A stretch of DNA of 8,352 nt from Neptuniibacter sp. (GTDB taxonomy: Bacteria; Pseudomonadota; Gammaproteobacteria; Pseudomonadales; Balneatricaceae). The notes under the pieces were generated by a model. It saw only the letters and a program-made list of their open reading frames with translations. It made no database searches and was not told the origin of the DNA. Positions 1 to 6,148 of the stretch are shown here, piece after piece. Location of the stretch: NCBI GenBank assembly GCA_030149405.1, contig JASBRM010000146.1, positions 1 to 8,352 of the forward strand, written 5' to 3'. Both the position numbers and the translations under genes were made by a program. Numbering within the stretch: the stretch's first letter is position 1; each line of letters opens with the position of its first letter.

Positions 1-321
1 ATGGGAAGTCGAACTGAGTGGGACCATAAACCTGCCCGGAAGAAGGAGAAGGTAAACCCTCGCAAAGGTTCTCAGCGCGAAGCCCTGATGCGTTCTGCCA
101 AGAAAAAGGACGTGGCGAAATCCGGTGGGCCAAAGAAACGAATAGTTGAAGCTAAATCGCCTTCCTCCAAACACCAATTGTCCGCTGCCGAGCAGGAACT
201 AATGGAATTCAGCGGTGGTGGTAAAGGCAAAAGTAACAAAGCCAAGAAGCGTAAAGTGACGGCCAAGCCGAAGCTTAAAGGTAAACAGAAAGGTCTGAAG
301 GTAAAAAAATCTAAACGGTGA
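1..321 (+). CDS. Lysine-rich basic protein or C-terminal tail of a larger protein
   Basis: I do not recognise this gene. The frame is open from the first base of the window, which happens to be ATG, so it may be a complete 106-residue protein or the tail of a longer one. About a third of the residues are Lys or Arg, concentrated in runs such as KKK near residue 35 and in the last 35 residues (KAKKRKV, KKSKR). The only less basic stretch is around residues 58–70 (HQLSAAEQELMEF), which could form a short helix. There is no signal peptide, membrane segment or recognisable catalytic motif. Such tails commonly bind RNA and occur at the C-termini of DEAD-box helicases, pseudouridine synthases and ribosome-associated factors, but nothing visible chooses among these. 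It ends just before a strong hairpin, so it probably closes its own transcript. Confidence 0.5.
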   Translation: MGSRTEWDHKPARKKEKVNPRKGSQREALMRSAKKKDVAKSGGPKKRIVEAKSPSSKHQLSAAEQELMEFSGGGKGKSNKAKKRKVTAKPKLKGKQKGLKVKKSKR

Positions 322-327
322 TAAAAA

Positions 328-356
328 GCTGCATGGGATTTTCATGCCCATGCAGC
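328..356. terminator. Hairpin terminator between the basic protein gene and serB
   Basis: There is a perfect 10-bp stem: GCTGCATGGG at 328–337 pairs with CCCATGCAGC at 347–356, with a 9-nt loop. It begins 7 bases after the stop codon of the upstream gene. An A-tract (323–327) precedes it, so read on the minus strand the hairpin is followed by TTTTT, the canonical rho-independent form. On the plus strand the following bases (ATTGCCTTTGC) are only moderately T-rich. It may therefore end the upstream gene and also block antisense transcripts coming out of serB. Confidence 0.65.
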
Positions 357-373
357 ATTGCCTTTGCTATAAT
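345..373 (+). promoter_or_regulatory. Extended -10 promoter of serB
   Basis: A perfect extended -10 element, TG-C-TATAAT, lies at 365–373. The -35 position 17 bp upstream (345–350, TGCCCA) matches the consensus at only three of six bases and lies largely in the right arm of the preceding terminator hairpin. Strong extended -10 elements can work with poor -35 boxes. The start of transcription would fall near 380, giving serB a leader of only about 28 nt. Confidence 0.6.
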
Positions 374-393
374 CCGCCCATCTCAGGCCAGAT

Positions 394-411
394 ATGAAAC
401 GCTCTCCATGA
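394..411 (+). promoter_or_regulatory. Five-codon leader ORF overlapping the serB start
   Basis: ATG AAA CGC TCT CCA TGA encodes MKRSP, and its TGA shares the sequence ATGA with the serB start codon at 408. It lies in the short leader downstream of the serB promoter. serB lacks a clear Shine-Dalgarno sequence of its own, so ribosomes ending here could re-initiate on serB. The mini-ORF also lacks a strong ribosome binding site, so this may be chance. Confidence 0.25.
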
Positions 412-1625
412 AAGAGATTATCCTGCTCAATCTTTCCGGTGAAGATAAACCGGGAGTGACCTCAGCCATTACATTGATCCTTGCTGAATACCAGATCAAT
501 ATTCTTGATATTGGTCAGGCAGTTATCCATGACACACTGTCACTAGGTATTCTGATTGAAGTGCCTAAAGAGGCTGAATCCTCTCCGTTACTGCGAGATA
601 TTCTGTTTAAAGCTCATGAGCTGAATATGAATATTCGCTTCCAGCCGGTCGATGAGAGTAATTATGCGCAATGGGTGGATGGTCAGGGCAAATCACGTCA
701 TATCATTACTTTGTTATCCCGTAAATTGAGCTCAGAGCATATTGCTGCAGTCACCCGTATTGCAGCGGATCATGGTTTGAATATTGATAACATCAATCGC
801 CTTTCGGGTCGTATTAGTCTGAATGAGGTTCAGGATAAAGCCAAAGCTTGTGTGGAGTTTTCTGTACGTGGTGCGCCGGATGATACTTCAGCGCTCAGAG
901 CAGAATTCCTGAAGGCCGCGAGTGATCTGGATGTCGATATTGCTTTCCAGAAAGATGATATTTTCCGCCGAAACCGCCGCTTGGTGGTGTTTGATATGGA
1001 TTCTACTCTGATCGAAGCAGAGGTCATCGATGAGCTGGCTAAAGAAGCGGGGGTTGGCGAACAGGTAGCTGAGATCACTGAAGCGGCAATGCGCGGTGAA
1101 ATAGACTTCAATGAAAGCTTTCGTCGCCGAATGGCTTTGCTTAAAGGTATGGATACGTCTGTACTAGATGCAATTGCAGAACGCATTCCAATGACTGAAG
1201 GGGCGGAAGAATTGGTTTCTAACCTTAAGGCATTAGGCTTTAAGACCGCTATCCTTTCGGGTGGTTTTAACTACTTTGCATCCCGCTTGCAGCAGAAGCT
1301 GGGCTTTGATTATGTTTACGCTAACGACCTTGATATTGACAGCGATGGAAAGGTTACTGGTGAGGTAAAAGGCACCATCGTAAACGGAGAGCGTAAGGCA
1401 GAACTACTACGAGAGATCGCAGAGAAAGAGGGTATTCGCTTAGAGCAGACGATTGCTGTGGGGGATGGTGCCAACGATCTGCCGATGCTTTCTATTGCAG
1501 GCCTGGGCATTGCCTTCCGTGCTAAACCGTTGGTGCGTCAGAGTGCGAAACAGGCGATTTCTACACTGGGCCTGGATGGTATTTTGTACCTTATCGGTTT
1601 TAGGGATCGAGATACCCTGATTTAA
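408..1625 (+). CDS. serB: Phosphoserine phosphatase SerB with N-terminal ACT domains
   Basis: SerB hydrolyses O-phosphoserine to serine, the last step of serine biosynthesis, in the cytoplasm. It has 405 residues, the long form known from Pseudomonas. The N-terminal ~180 residues look like two ACT ligand-binding domains; the first opens with a typical LSGEDKPGVTSAI strand-helix signature. The HAD phosphatase domain follows. It has DMDST at 196–200 (nucleophile D196, acid/base D198), SGGF at 284–287, the conserved Lys at about K330, and GDGAND at 352–357 for magnesium binding. The frame is open upstream to 318, but ATG 408 is chosen because family members begin with M-x-EI. The upstream residues are encoded by the terminator and promoter. 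The Shine-Dalgarno sequence is weak, and a five-codon ORF (394–411) overlaps the start as ATGA. The gene converges on fimX with a 22-bp gap. Confidence 0.96.
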   Translation: MKEIILLNLSGEDKPGVTSAITLILAEYQINILDIGQAVIHDTLSLGILIEVPKEAESSPLLRDILFKAHELNMNIRFQPVDESNYAQWVDGQGKSRHIITLLSRKLSSEHIAAVTRIAADHGLNIDNINRLSGRISLNEVQDKAKACVEFSVRGAPDDTSALRAEFLKAASDLDVDIAFQKDDIFRRNRRLVVFDMDSTLIEAEVIDELAKEAGVGEQVAEITEAAMRGEIDFNESFRRRMALLKGMDTSVLDAIAERIPMTEGAEELVSNLKALGFKTAILSGGFNYFASRLQQKLGFDYVYANDLDIDSDGKVTGEVKGTIVNGERKAELLREIAEKEGIRLEQTIAVGDGANDLPMLSIAGLGIAFRAKPLVRQSAKQAISTLGLDGILYLIGFRDRDTLI

Positions 1626-1632
1626 AGATCAG

Positions 1633-1666
1633 CGACTTCTTTCCAGACTATTCGGCGAAGAAGTCG
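1633..1666. terminator. Possible shared terminator between convergent serB and fimX
   Basis: A perfect 9-bp inverted repeat, CGACTTCTT (1633–1641) and AAGAAGTCG (1658–1666), spans the 22-bp gap between the two convergent genes. Its right arm lies inside the last codons of fimX. The loop is 16 nt and neither side has a strong T-run, so this is a weak terminator candidate at best. It would be transcribed from both directions. Confidence 0.35.
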
Positions 1667-3768
1667 TAGTCCATTTGGTGGCGGGGTTGTTGTAAGTAAT
1701 AACCTTGCACATAACTAACACCCGCTTTCCAAAGATTCACCATCGTTTTGCTGTCTTCTACTAGGGGAGCGATTGTGATTTTGTCCATTTCAGACAGGCT
1801 TTTTACCAGATTAACGAATTGATTGTCCTGATTCTTATCTTTGCCCAGTTCCTGAACAAATAAACCATCCAGTTTGATATAGTCCGCATCCACTTTCTTG
1901 AGTACTTCCTTATCGTATGGCGCAGTACCAAAATGTTTGATGCAGATCTTACAGTTAAGATCGTGAATTAGTTTGGCAAACAGCCGGGCTTTTTTGGGAG
2001 CCATAGCGATATCGCTGTTACTTAGCTGAAAGACCAGCTGCTCTGGATCGATCTTCTGATCCTTTAACGTGTTTGTAAGCCAGACTAGTAGATCTTTGTT
2101 GCCCAGACAGTGAACCGACAAGTTGATGATCAGATTACTTTTCTGATCACTTGCTGGAGCTGCCTTTAATTGGGATAAGCAGTTCTCAATGACCCAGCGA
2201 TCAACCTTGATGGCTGTTTCTGGGTCACACATGGCGTTTCTGAACTCGTTTGGTGAGATCTCTGTTTCTTCCGCACCTAGCAATCTGAGTAGCACTTCAT
2301 AATGGGCAACGGGCTTCTCAACAGTAAGATTAACCACAGGTTGGAATAAAAGCTTAAGGTTGCCAGAATCCACTGCTTTACTGACCTGTTTCATTTCATT
2401 GTCATCCAGCTCATATGAACTGGTGGCAGAGAATATCTGGATAGCCGTTTCTTGATCCGCCCGCGCTTCAATTGCTGCAGATTCTGCATTGCTCAGCAAT
2501 TCAGCTGGAGGTGGTGAATTGTCGTTAATCAGGGCAATGCCTACTGAGCAGCTACTCTGTATTGTGTCCTCGGCAACTTTAATTTCTTGTTGTCCAATCA
2601 GTTTGGATAGCTTTTCGGCAAAGGTTTGAGCTTTTTCGGGGCTGGAGTCAAGAAACACCACAGCGAAGGCATTGTTTTCGAGTTGCGCCAGTAAATGGGG
2701 GTGTTTAACTGCTTTATTGAGGGCTGTACCGATTTCCCGTACGTAGCGATCCCTGTGTTCCGGGGTGACATTACCGTTAATTTCGTCGTAATTATCTAAT
2801 TCTATGTACAGCAGGCTGCAGTCATTACCGCCTGATAACGATCGTTGGATAATCAACTCTAACTGGCGCAACAGGAAGTCTTTATTGAATAAACCTGAGA
2901 TCAGGTTCAGATCTTCATTAAGGGACTTATCAACCAGGTGATCATCCACAGTGAGAGAGACACGAATCGACTTTTCACCCTTGAATTTGGTGGTTGCTAA
3001 CTCAAGATGAGCATTAAATTCTGATTGATCGGTTCTCAAGCCGGTGATGTTAAAGGTGCTTTCTCCAACATTATATTGGTTGAGCTCGGTTAAATGGCTT
3101 TGGATCATCTCTCGATCATTATCTATAAAACGCTCGGTTATATCTCTGTTCAGCACCAGGCTTTCTTTAAACTCGCCAAATAGGTCAAGGAAGCTTTCAT
3201 TGGCGTAAACAACTTTGTTGTGACTGCAGCAGGCAATCGCGTTTTTGGAGCTTTCCATTAGCTGGAAATTACGTTTTTCAGCTTTGGCGAGAGCGGCTCT
3301 GGATTTGCGAAGTTGGCGACGGTTTTCAAGGTTGGTCAACTCTTGACGCACCTGATGCAGCAGCAGCTCTTTTTCATCCAGTGGCACAATCGCTGTAATT
3401 CGGTTTTTCAGGGCTTCTAACTGTTTTTGGCTGTCTGCCTCAGGGATCAGTTGGATTACCGGTAAATCTTTATTCAGGCGTTTTATATGCTCGATGGCTT
3501 CCACTGCATTGAACTTGCCCTCTTTGGGTGAGCATATGACCATGTCCCAGGAGCGCTCACTCAGTGAGGTAAGGAACTGTTTTTCAGTTTTAATTTGTCT
3601 ACCTCGTGGAGAGATACGAGGCGTTCGCAGAAGGGCCAATAGCGGAGCTATCTCTTCCGCACTTAAACCGATGAAGAGCAAATGAACATTCTTTCTCGAA
3701 GGTTGCTGGTCACTGCTTTGAGTGGCAGGTTTCAAGTCGGTGTTTTCGATATGTTCTGATTGCGACAT
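1648..3768 (-). CDS. fimX: FimX-like REC–PAS–GGDEF–EAL c-di-GMP receptor protein
   Basis: This 706-residue soluble protein has the FimX layout: REC-like (~28–145), PAS (~165–270), GGDEF (~285–445) and EAL (~460–700). FimX is a c-di-GMP receptor needed for type IV pilus assembly and twitching in P. aeruginosa, where fimX and serB are neighbours. The REC domain lacks the acidic pocket and has ICSP (78–81) where the phosphoacceptor Asp should be. The GGDEF signature is ENNAF (364–368), so cyclase activity is not expected. In the EAL domain the motif is EVL (491–493). The metal-binding DD is K611-H612, and the ELTE-type motif is QLSNSD (581–586). N549, K632, E671 and the QGYYLQQP end (688–695) remain. 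This pattern suggests ligand binding without hydrolysis. There is no signal peptide or membrane segment. The ATG at 3768 has only a weak AGAG ribosome binding site. An EAL protein of another pathway is the alternative; neighbouring serB favours fimX. Confidence 0.82.
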   Translation of the reverse strand: MSQSEHIENTDLKPATQSSDQQPSRKNVHLLFIGLSAEEIAPLLALLRTPRISPRGRQIKTEKQFLTSLSERSWDMVICSPKEGKFNAVEAIEHIKRLNKDLPVIQLIPEADSQKQLEALKNRITAIVPLDEKELLLHQVRQELTNLENRRQLRKSRAALAKAEKRNFQLMESSKNAIACCSHNKVVYANESFLDLFGEFKESLVLNRDITERFIDNDREMIQSHLTELNQYNVGESTFNITGLRTDQSEFNAHLELATTKFKGEKSIRVSLTVDDHLVDKSLNEDLNLISGLFNKDFLLRQLELIIQRSLSGGNDCSLLYIELDNYDEINGNVTPEHRDRYVREIGTALNKAVKHPHLLAQLENNAFAVVFLDSSPEKAQTFAEKLSKLIGQQEIKVAEDTIQSSCSVGIALINDNSPPPAELLSNAESAAIEARADQETAIQIFSATSSYELDDNEMKQVSKAVDSGNLKLLFQPVVNLTVEKPVAHYEVLLRLLGAEETEISPNEFRNAMCDPETAIKVDRWVIENCLSQLKAAPASDQKSNLIINLSVHCLGNKDLLVWLTNTLKDQKIDPEQLVFQLSNSDIAMAPKKARLFAKLIHDLNCKICIKHFGTAPYDKEVLKKVDADYIKLDGLFVQELGKDKNQDNQFVNLVKSLSEMDKITIAPLVEDSKTMVNLWKAGVSYVQGYYLQQPRHQMDYDFFAE

Positions 3769-3823
3769 TAAGTGATGCTCTGATTCAATTGCTCAGTATT
3801 GGCTAAGGGTATGGGCGAATAAT

Positions 3824-3839
3824 ATAGACGCCAGTCTAT
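3824..3839. repeat. Inverted repeat overlapping the fimX -10 region
   Basis: ATAGAC (3824–3829) and GTCTAT (3834–3839) form a perfect 6-bp inverted repeat around GCCA. It covers the candidate -10 box of fimX. A dimeric regulator could bind here, but short repeats of this size also arise by chance. Confidence 0.35.
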
Positions 3840-3861
3840 CTGCTTTAATTTTAACTGTCAG
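3833..3861 (-). promoter_or_regulatory. Candidate fimX promoter
   Basis: On the minus strand CTGACA (3861–3856) matches the -35 consensus at five of six bases. It is followed after 17 bp by TAGACT (3838–3833), a four-of-six match to the -10 box. Transcription would start near 3826, about 58 nt before the fimX start codon. The -10 box lies inside an inverted repeat (3824–3839). A second weak -10, TATATT at 3826–3821, has no good -35. This is a plausible but unproven promoter. Confidence 0.35.
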
Positions 3862-3886
3862 TTCTTTCACCGTTTCAATTATTGTT

Positions 3887-3905
3887 TACAAATGATCAAT
3901 TTGTA
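3887..3905. repeat. AT-rich hairpin between the tRNA array and fimX
   Basis: TACAAAT (3887–3893) and ATTTGTA (3899–3905) form a 7-bp perfect stem around GATCA. It is the only simple hairpin I see in the 192 bases between the last tRNA and fimX. It is AT-rich and not followed by a T-run on the minus strand, so it would be a poor intrinsic terminator. It could be a weak processing or binding site. Confidence 0.3.
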
Positions 3906-3960
3906 GTACGTGCTGTAATAAATGAGAGGCAGGTAATTGCTTTGTTTGGGGGGGAGAAAA

Positions 3961-4037
3961 TGGTGGCAATAGCGGGACTCGAACCTGCGACCCTCGCATT
4001 ATGAATGCGATGCTCTAACCAACTGAGCTATATTGCC
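3961..4037 (-). tRNA. tRNA-Met (CAT), elongator, second copy in the array
   Basis: This is a 77-nt cloverleaf with encoded CCA. The acceptor stem GGCAATA/TATTGCC is perfect, and the anticodon stem TCGCA/TGCGA encloses the loop TTCATAA. The first base pair is G-C, so it is not the initiator, which has an unpaired first position. Positions 4 and 5 are A, not the C-C that marks the CAT tRNA-Ile modified by TilS. The T stem has an A·C mismatch that, as I recall, E. coli elongator tRNA-Met also has. It is identical to the copy at 4211–4287. Its trailer carries seven C residues (3954–3948). Confidence 0.96.
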
Positions 4038-4043
4038 ACGTAA

Positions 4044-4113
4044 CTGACTCTTGAGATAAGACCGCTTAGGCAGAAAAAGGTGCTGATAGAGATCTAGATT
4101 AAAGTAGAGTCAG
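4044..4113 (-). repeat. Long-range inverted repeat in the tRNA-Gln/tRNA-Met spacer
   Basis: CTGACTCT (4044–4051) and AGAGTCAG (4106–4113) are perfect 8-bp complements at the two ends of the 83-base spacer between tRNA-Gln and the second tRNA-Met. In the array transcript they could close a 54-nt loop and bring the flanks of the two tRNAs together, which might affect processing. The spacer shows no ORF and no clear promoter. Confidence 0.4.
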
Positions 4114-4120
4114 GAAGAAG

Positions 4121-4195
4121 TGGCTGGGGTAGGAGGATTCGAACCTCCGCATGACGAGATCAAAACCCGTTGCCTTACCGCTTGGCGATACCCCA
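4121..4195 (-). tRNA. tRNA-Gln (TTG)
   Basis: This is a 75-nt cloverleaf with encoded CCA and the anticodon TTG in loop TTTTGAT. The anticodon stem ACGGG/CTCGT contains one G·U pair. The glutamine identity features, a U1-A72 first pair and discriminator G73, are present. It lies 15 bases after the first tRNA-Met in the same transcript. Outside the anticodon arm and one adjoining base it is identical to tRNA-Gln (CTG) at 7864–7938. Confidence 0.96.
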
Positions 4196-4210
4196 GCATT
4201 ATCTAAAGCA

Positions 4211-4287
4211 TGGTGGCAATAGCGGGACTCGAACCTGCGACCCTCGCATTATGAATGCGATGCTCTAACCAACTGAGCTATATTGCC
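4211..4287 (-). tRNA. tRNA-Met (CAT), elongator, promoter-proximal copy
   Basis: This copy is identical over all 77 bases to the tRNA-Met at 3961–4037, including the A·C mismatch in the T stem. It is the first gene of the Met–Gln–Met array and lies 17 bases downstream of the -10 box of a strong promoter. In P. aeruginosa a tRNA-Met also follows ychF, so at least this copy is at the ancestral position. Confidence 0.96.
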
Positions 4288-4304
4288 TTGCTTTAGAGGC
4301 GCGA

Positions 4305-4333
4305 ATTATTCTCTTTTTGGGTTTGTCTGTCAA
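4305..4333 (-). promoter_or_regulatory. Strong promoter of the tRNA Met–Gln–Met array
   Basis: On the minus strand a perfect -35 TTGACA (4333–4328) is followed after exactly 17 bp by AATAAT (4310–4305). Two bases further the sequence GCGCCTCT begins, a GC-rich discriminator typical of stable-RNA promoters repressed by ppGpp and DksA. The tRNA begins 17 bases after the -10 box, so the leader is only about ten bases long. Confidence 0.85.
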
Positions 4334-4368
4334 TAGATTAAAGGTGAAAAAAGATCGAAAAATGGCAT

Positions 4369-4395
4369 AAAAAAAACGGCCATTAAAGACCGGTT
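4369..4395 (-). terminator. Rho-independent terminator of the prs–ychF operon
   Basis: On the minus strand AACCGGTC (4395–4388) pairs with GGCCGTT (4381–4375), with one bulged C, one G·U pair and a TTTAAT loop. The stem runs straight into eight T residues (4376–4369). It begins 21 bases after the ychF stop codon and ends before the tRNA promoter, so the two transcripts are cleanly separated. Confidence 0.85.
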
Positions 4396-4416
4396 ATTTT
4401 ATGAACAAATTAGTGT

Positions 4417-5508
4417 TTAAACGTTGAAGCGGAAGTGCACTACATCACCATCTTTTACAATGTAATCTTTGCCTTCCAGTCTCCAGCGGCCTGCGTCTTT
4501 AGCGCCATTTTCACCGTTGTGCTCAACAAAGTCATCGTAGCTCACCACTTCGGCACGGATGAAACCTTTTTCGAAGTCTGTATGGATCACACCAGCAGCC
4601 TGAGGAGCGGTTGCGCCAATTTTGACTGTCCATGCACGTACTTCTTTAACACCAGCAGTGAAATAGGTGTGCAGGCCTAATAAATCGTAGCCAGCGCGAA
4701 TTACTCGGTCCAGGCCTGGTTCTTCCATGCCCAGATCTGCGAGGAACTCCAGACGTTCTTCATCGTCTAGTTCGGCGATCTCGGCTTCCAGTTTGTTACA
4801 TACCACAACGACGCCTGCGTTTTCTGATGCAGCCAGTTCACGTACCTGATCCAGATGATGGTTGTCTTCAAAGCCATCCTCATCAACATTGGCAATGTAC
4901 ATGGTTGGTTTTACGGTCAGTAGATGGAAGGCTTTCACAACCTTCATCTCATCATCATCCAGATTCATTCCACGAACGGGTTTACCTTCTTCCAGATGAG
5001 GAATGATGCGTTCCAGCATAGCTTTCTGGGCTACGGCTTCTTTGTCACCGCCTTTAGCCAGCTTTTGAATACGCTGAAGTTGCTTTTCTGCAGAATCCAG
5101 ATCAGCCAGTGCCAGTTCAAGGTTGATGGTTTCGATATCTGCCAAAGGTTCGATTTTGTTGGCAACGTGGATGACGTTGTCATCTTCAAAGCAGCGAACA
5201 ACATGTGCGATTGCATCTGTTTCACGGATATTTGCCAGGAATTTGTTACCCAGGCCTTCACCTTTTGATGCGCCTGCCACCAATCCGGCAATGTCAACAA
5301 ATTCCATTGCAGTTGGTACAACGCGTTCTGGAATCACAATATCTGCCAGTTTATCCAGACGAGGGTCAGGCATAGCAACCGTGCCAGCGTTTGGCTCGAT
5401 GGTGCAGAAAGGGAAGTTCTCCGCAGCGATACCGTTTTTAGTAAGTGCGTTAAACAGGGTGGACTTGCCAACGTTTGGTAGACCAACGATACCGCATTTA
5501 AAACCCAT
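4417..5508 (-). CDS. ychF: Ribosome-associated ATPase YchF (OLA1/Obg family)
   Basis: YchF is a conserved P-loop NTPase of the Obg family that prefers ATP, binds ribosomes and is linked to stress responses. All hallmarks are visible in the 363 residues, the usual length. The Walker A/G1 motif GLPNVGKST is at 9–17, the G3 motif DIAGLV at 72–77, and the NxxE motif that replaces the GTP-specifying NKxD is NVDE at 207–210. A coiled-coil-like insertion occupies about 125–170 and a TGS domain about 280–363. The start is supported by AGGAAG about six bases upstream. It follows pth by 14 bases and is the last gene of the operon, closed by a T-rich terminator. The pth–ychF adjacency is common in gammaproteobacteria. 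Confidence 0.97.
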   Translation of the reverse strand: MGFKCGIVGLPNVGKSTLFNALTKNGIAAENFPFCTIEPNAGTVAMPDPRLDKLADIVIPERVVPTAMEFVDIAGLVAGASKGEGLGNKFLANIRETDAIAHVVRCFEDDNVIHVANKIEPLADIETINLELALADLDSAEKQLQRIQKLAKGGDKEAVAQKAMLERIIPHLEEGKPVRGMNLDDDEMKVVKAFHLLTVKPTMYIANVDEDGFEDNHHLDQVRELAASENAGVVVVCNKLEAEIAELDDEERLEFLADLGMEEPGLDRVIRAGYDLLGLHTYFTAGVKEVRAWTVKIGATAPQAAGVIHTDFEKGFIRAEVVSYDDFVEHNGENGAKDAGRWRLEGKDYIVKDGDVVHFRFNV

Positions 5509-5522
5509 GATTGCTTCCTGTG

Positions 5523-6113
5523 TTAGCTGGCTGAAAAACTATGCAACTGGTTCATGGCTTTACCCCAGTCACCGGAAATGGCCAGTTCAAGATAGCGCTC
5601 GGCTTCATCTATTGCTGCCATTGTGGCCTCACGCTCTTTGGCTGGGGCCTTGTTTAATACAAAACCGCTTACCTGGCTGCTATGGCCGGGATGACCTATG
5701 CCTAGACGTAAACGGTAGAAATTCTTGTTGTTGCCCAGTTTGCTGATGATGTCACGCAAACCGTTGTGTCCACCATGTCCGCCACCCAGCTTGAATTTAG
5801 CAATGCCGGGAGGTAGATCCAGCTCATCATGAGCAACCAGGATCTCTTGAGGTGGAATCTTGTAAAAGTTTGCCAGTGCTGAAACGGACTGACCGCTCAG
5901 ATTCATAAAGGTTGTAGGAACCAGCAGATGAATGATCTGCCCGTCGATCTGAACTTTGGAATAGAGCCCGTGATATTTTTTCTCAGGCTTTAGGGGAGAG
6001 AGATGTCGAGCAGCGAGCTGCTCGACAAACTCAGCACCGGCATTGTGACGAGTTTGGGCGTATTTAGTACCTGGGTTTCCCAGGCCAACAATAAGCTGAA
6101 TCTTGTCTTTCAT
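5523..6113 (-). CDS. pth: Peptidyl-tRNA hydrolase Pth
   Basis: Pth cleaves the ester bond of peptidyl-tRNAs that drop off ribosomes, recycling tRNA in the cytoplasm. The 196-residue length is normal. It begins with the family signature IVGLGNPG (8–15). The catalytic His is H23 in the RHNAG motif. N13, N71 in FMNLSG, D96 in HDELDLP and N117 in [11 protein letters not shown] correspond to the substrate-binding and catalytic residues known from the E. coli enzyme. The ATG at 6113 has only a weak upstream AAGTG as ribosome binding site. The gene follows rplY by 34 bases, a gap that holds an AT-rich hairpin, and precedes ychF by 14 bases, so it is clearly mid-operon. Confidence 0.97.
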   Translation of the reverse strand: MKDKIQLIVGLGNPGTKYAQTRHNAGAEFVEQLAARHLSPLKPEKKYHGLYSKVQIDGQIIHLLVPTTFMNLSGQSVSALANFYKIPPQEILVAHDELDLPPGIAKFKLGGGHGGHNGLRDIISKLGNNKNFYRLRLGIGHPGHSSQVSGFVLNKAPAKEREATMAAIDEAERYLELAISGDWGKAMNQLHSFSAS

Positions 6114-6129
6114 GTCGGTGCACTTAGTG

Positions 6130-6148
6130 ATTAATCGTGCCGATTAAT
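6130..6148. repeat. Perfect inverted repeat between rplY and pth
   Basis: ATTAATCG (6130–6137) and CGATTAAT (6141–6148) form an 8-bp perfect stem with a three-base loop, beginning at the rplY stop codon. There is no T-run, so it is probably not a terminator. It could stabilise the upstream message or be an mRNA processing site that lets rplY and pth be expressed differently. Confidence 0.45.

Noticed and set aside
318..407. N-terminal extension of serB to 318
   Set aside because: It would be encoded by the terminator hairpin and promoter, and SerB family members start at the residue encoded at 408.
3948..3954. Run of seven G residues beside tRNA-Met as a possible phase-variable tract or quadruplex
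   Set aside because: It lies in a tRNA trailer, not in a gene or promoter spacer, and a single G-run cannot form an intramolecular quadruplex.
3961..4037. Reading the CAT-anticodon tRNAs as initiator tRNA or as tRNA-Ile for AUA codons
   Set aside because: The first pair is a normal G-C, unlike the initiator, and the acceptor stem lacks the C4-G69/C5-G68 pairs recognised by TilS.
5123..5746. 207-codon plus-strand open frame
   Set aside because: It is antisense to ychF and pth, both with intact catalytic motifs. The translation resembles no family and has no ribosome binding site I can see.
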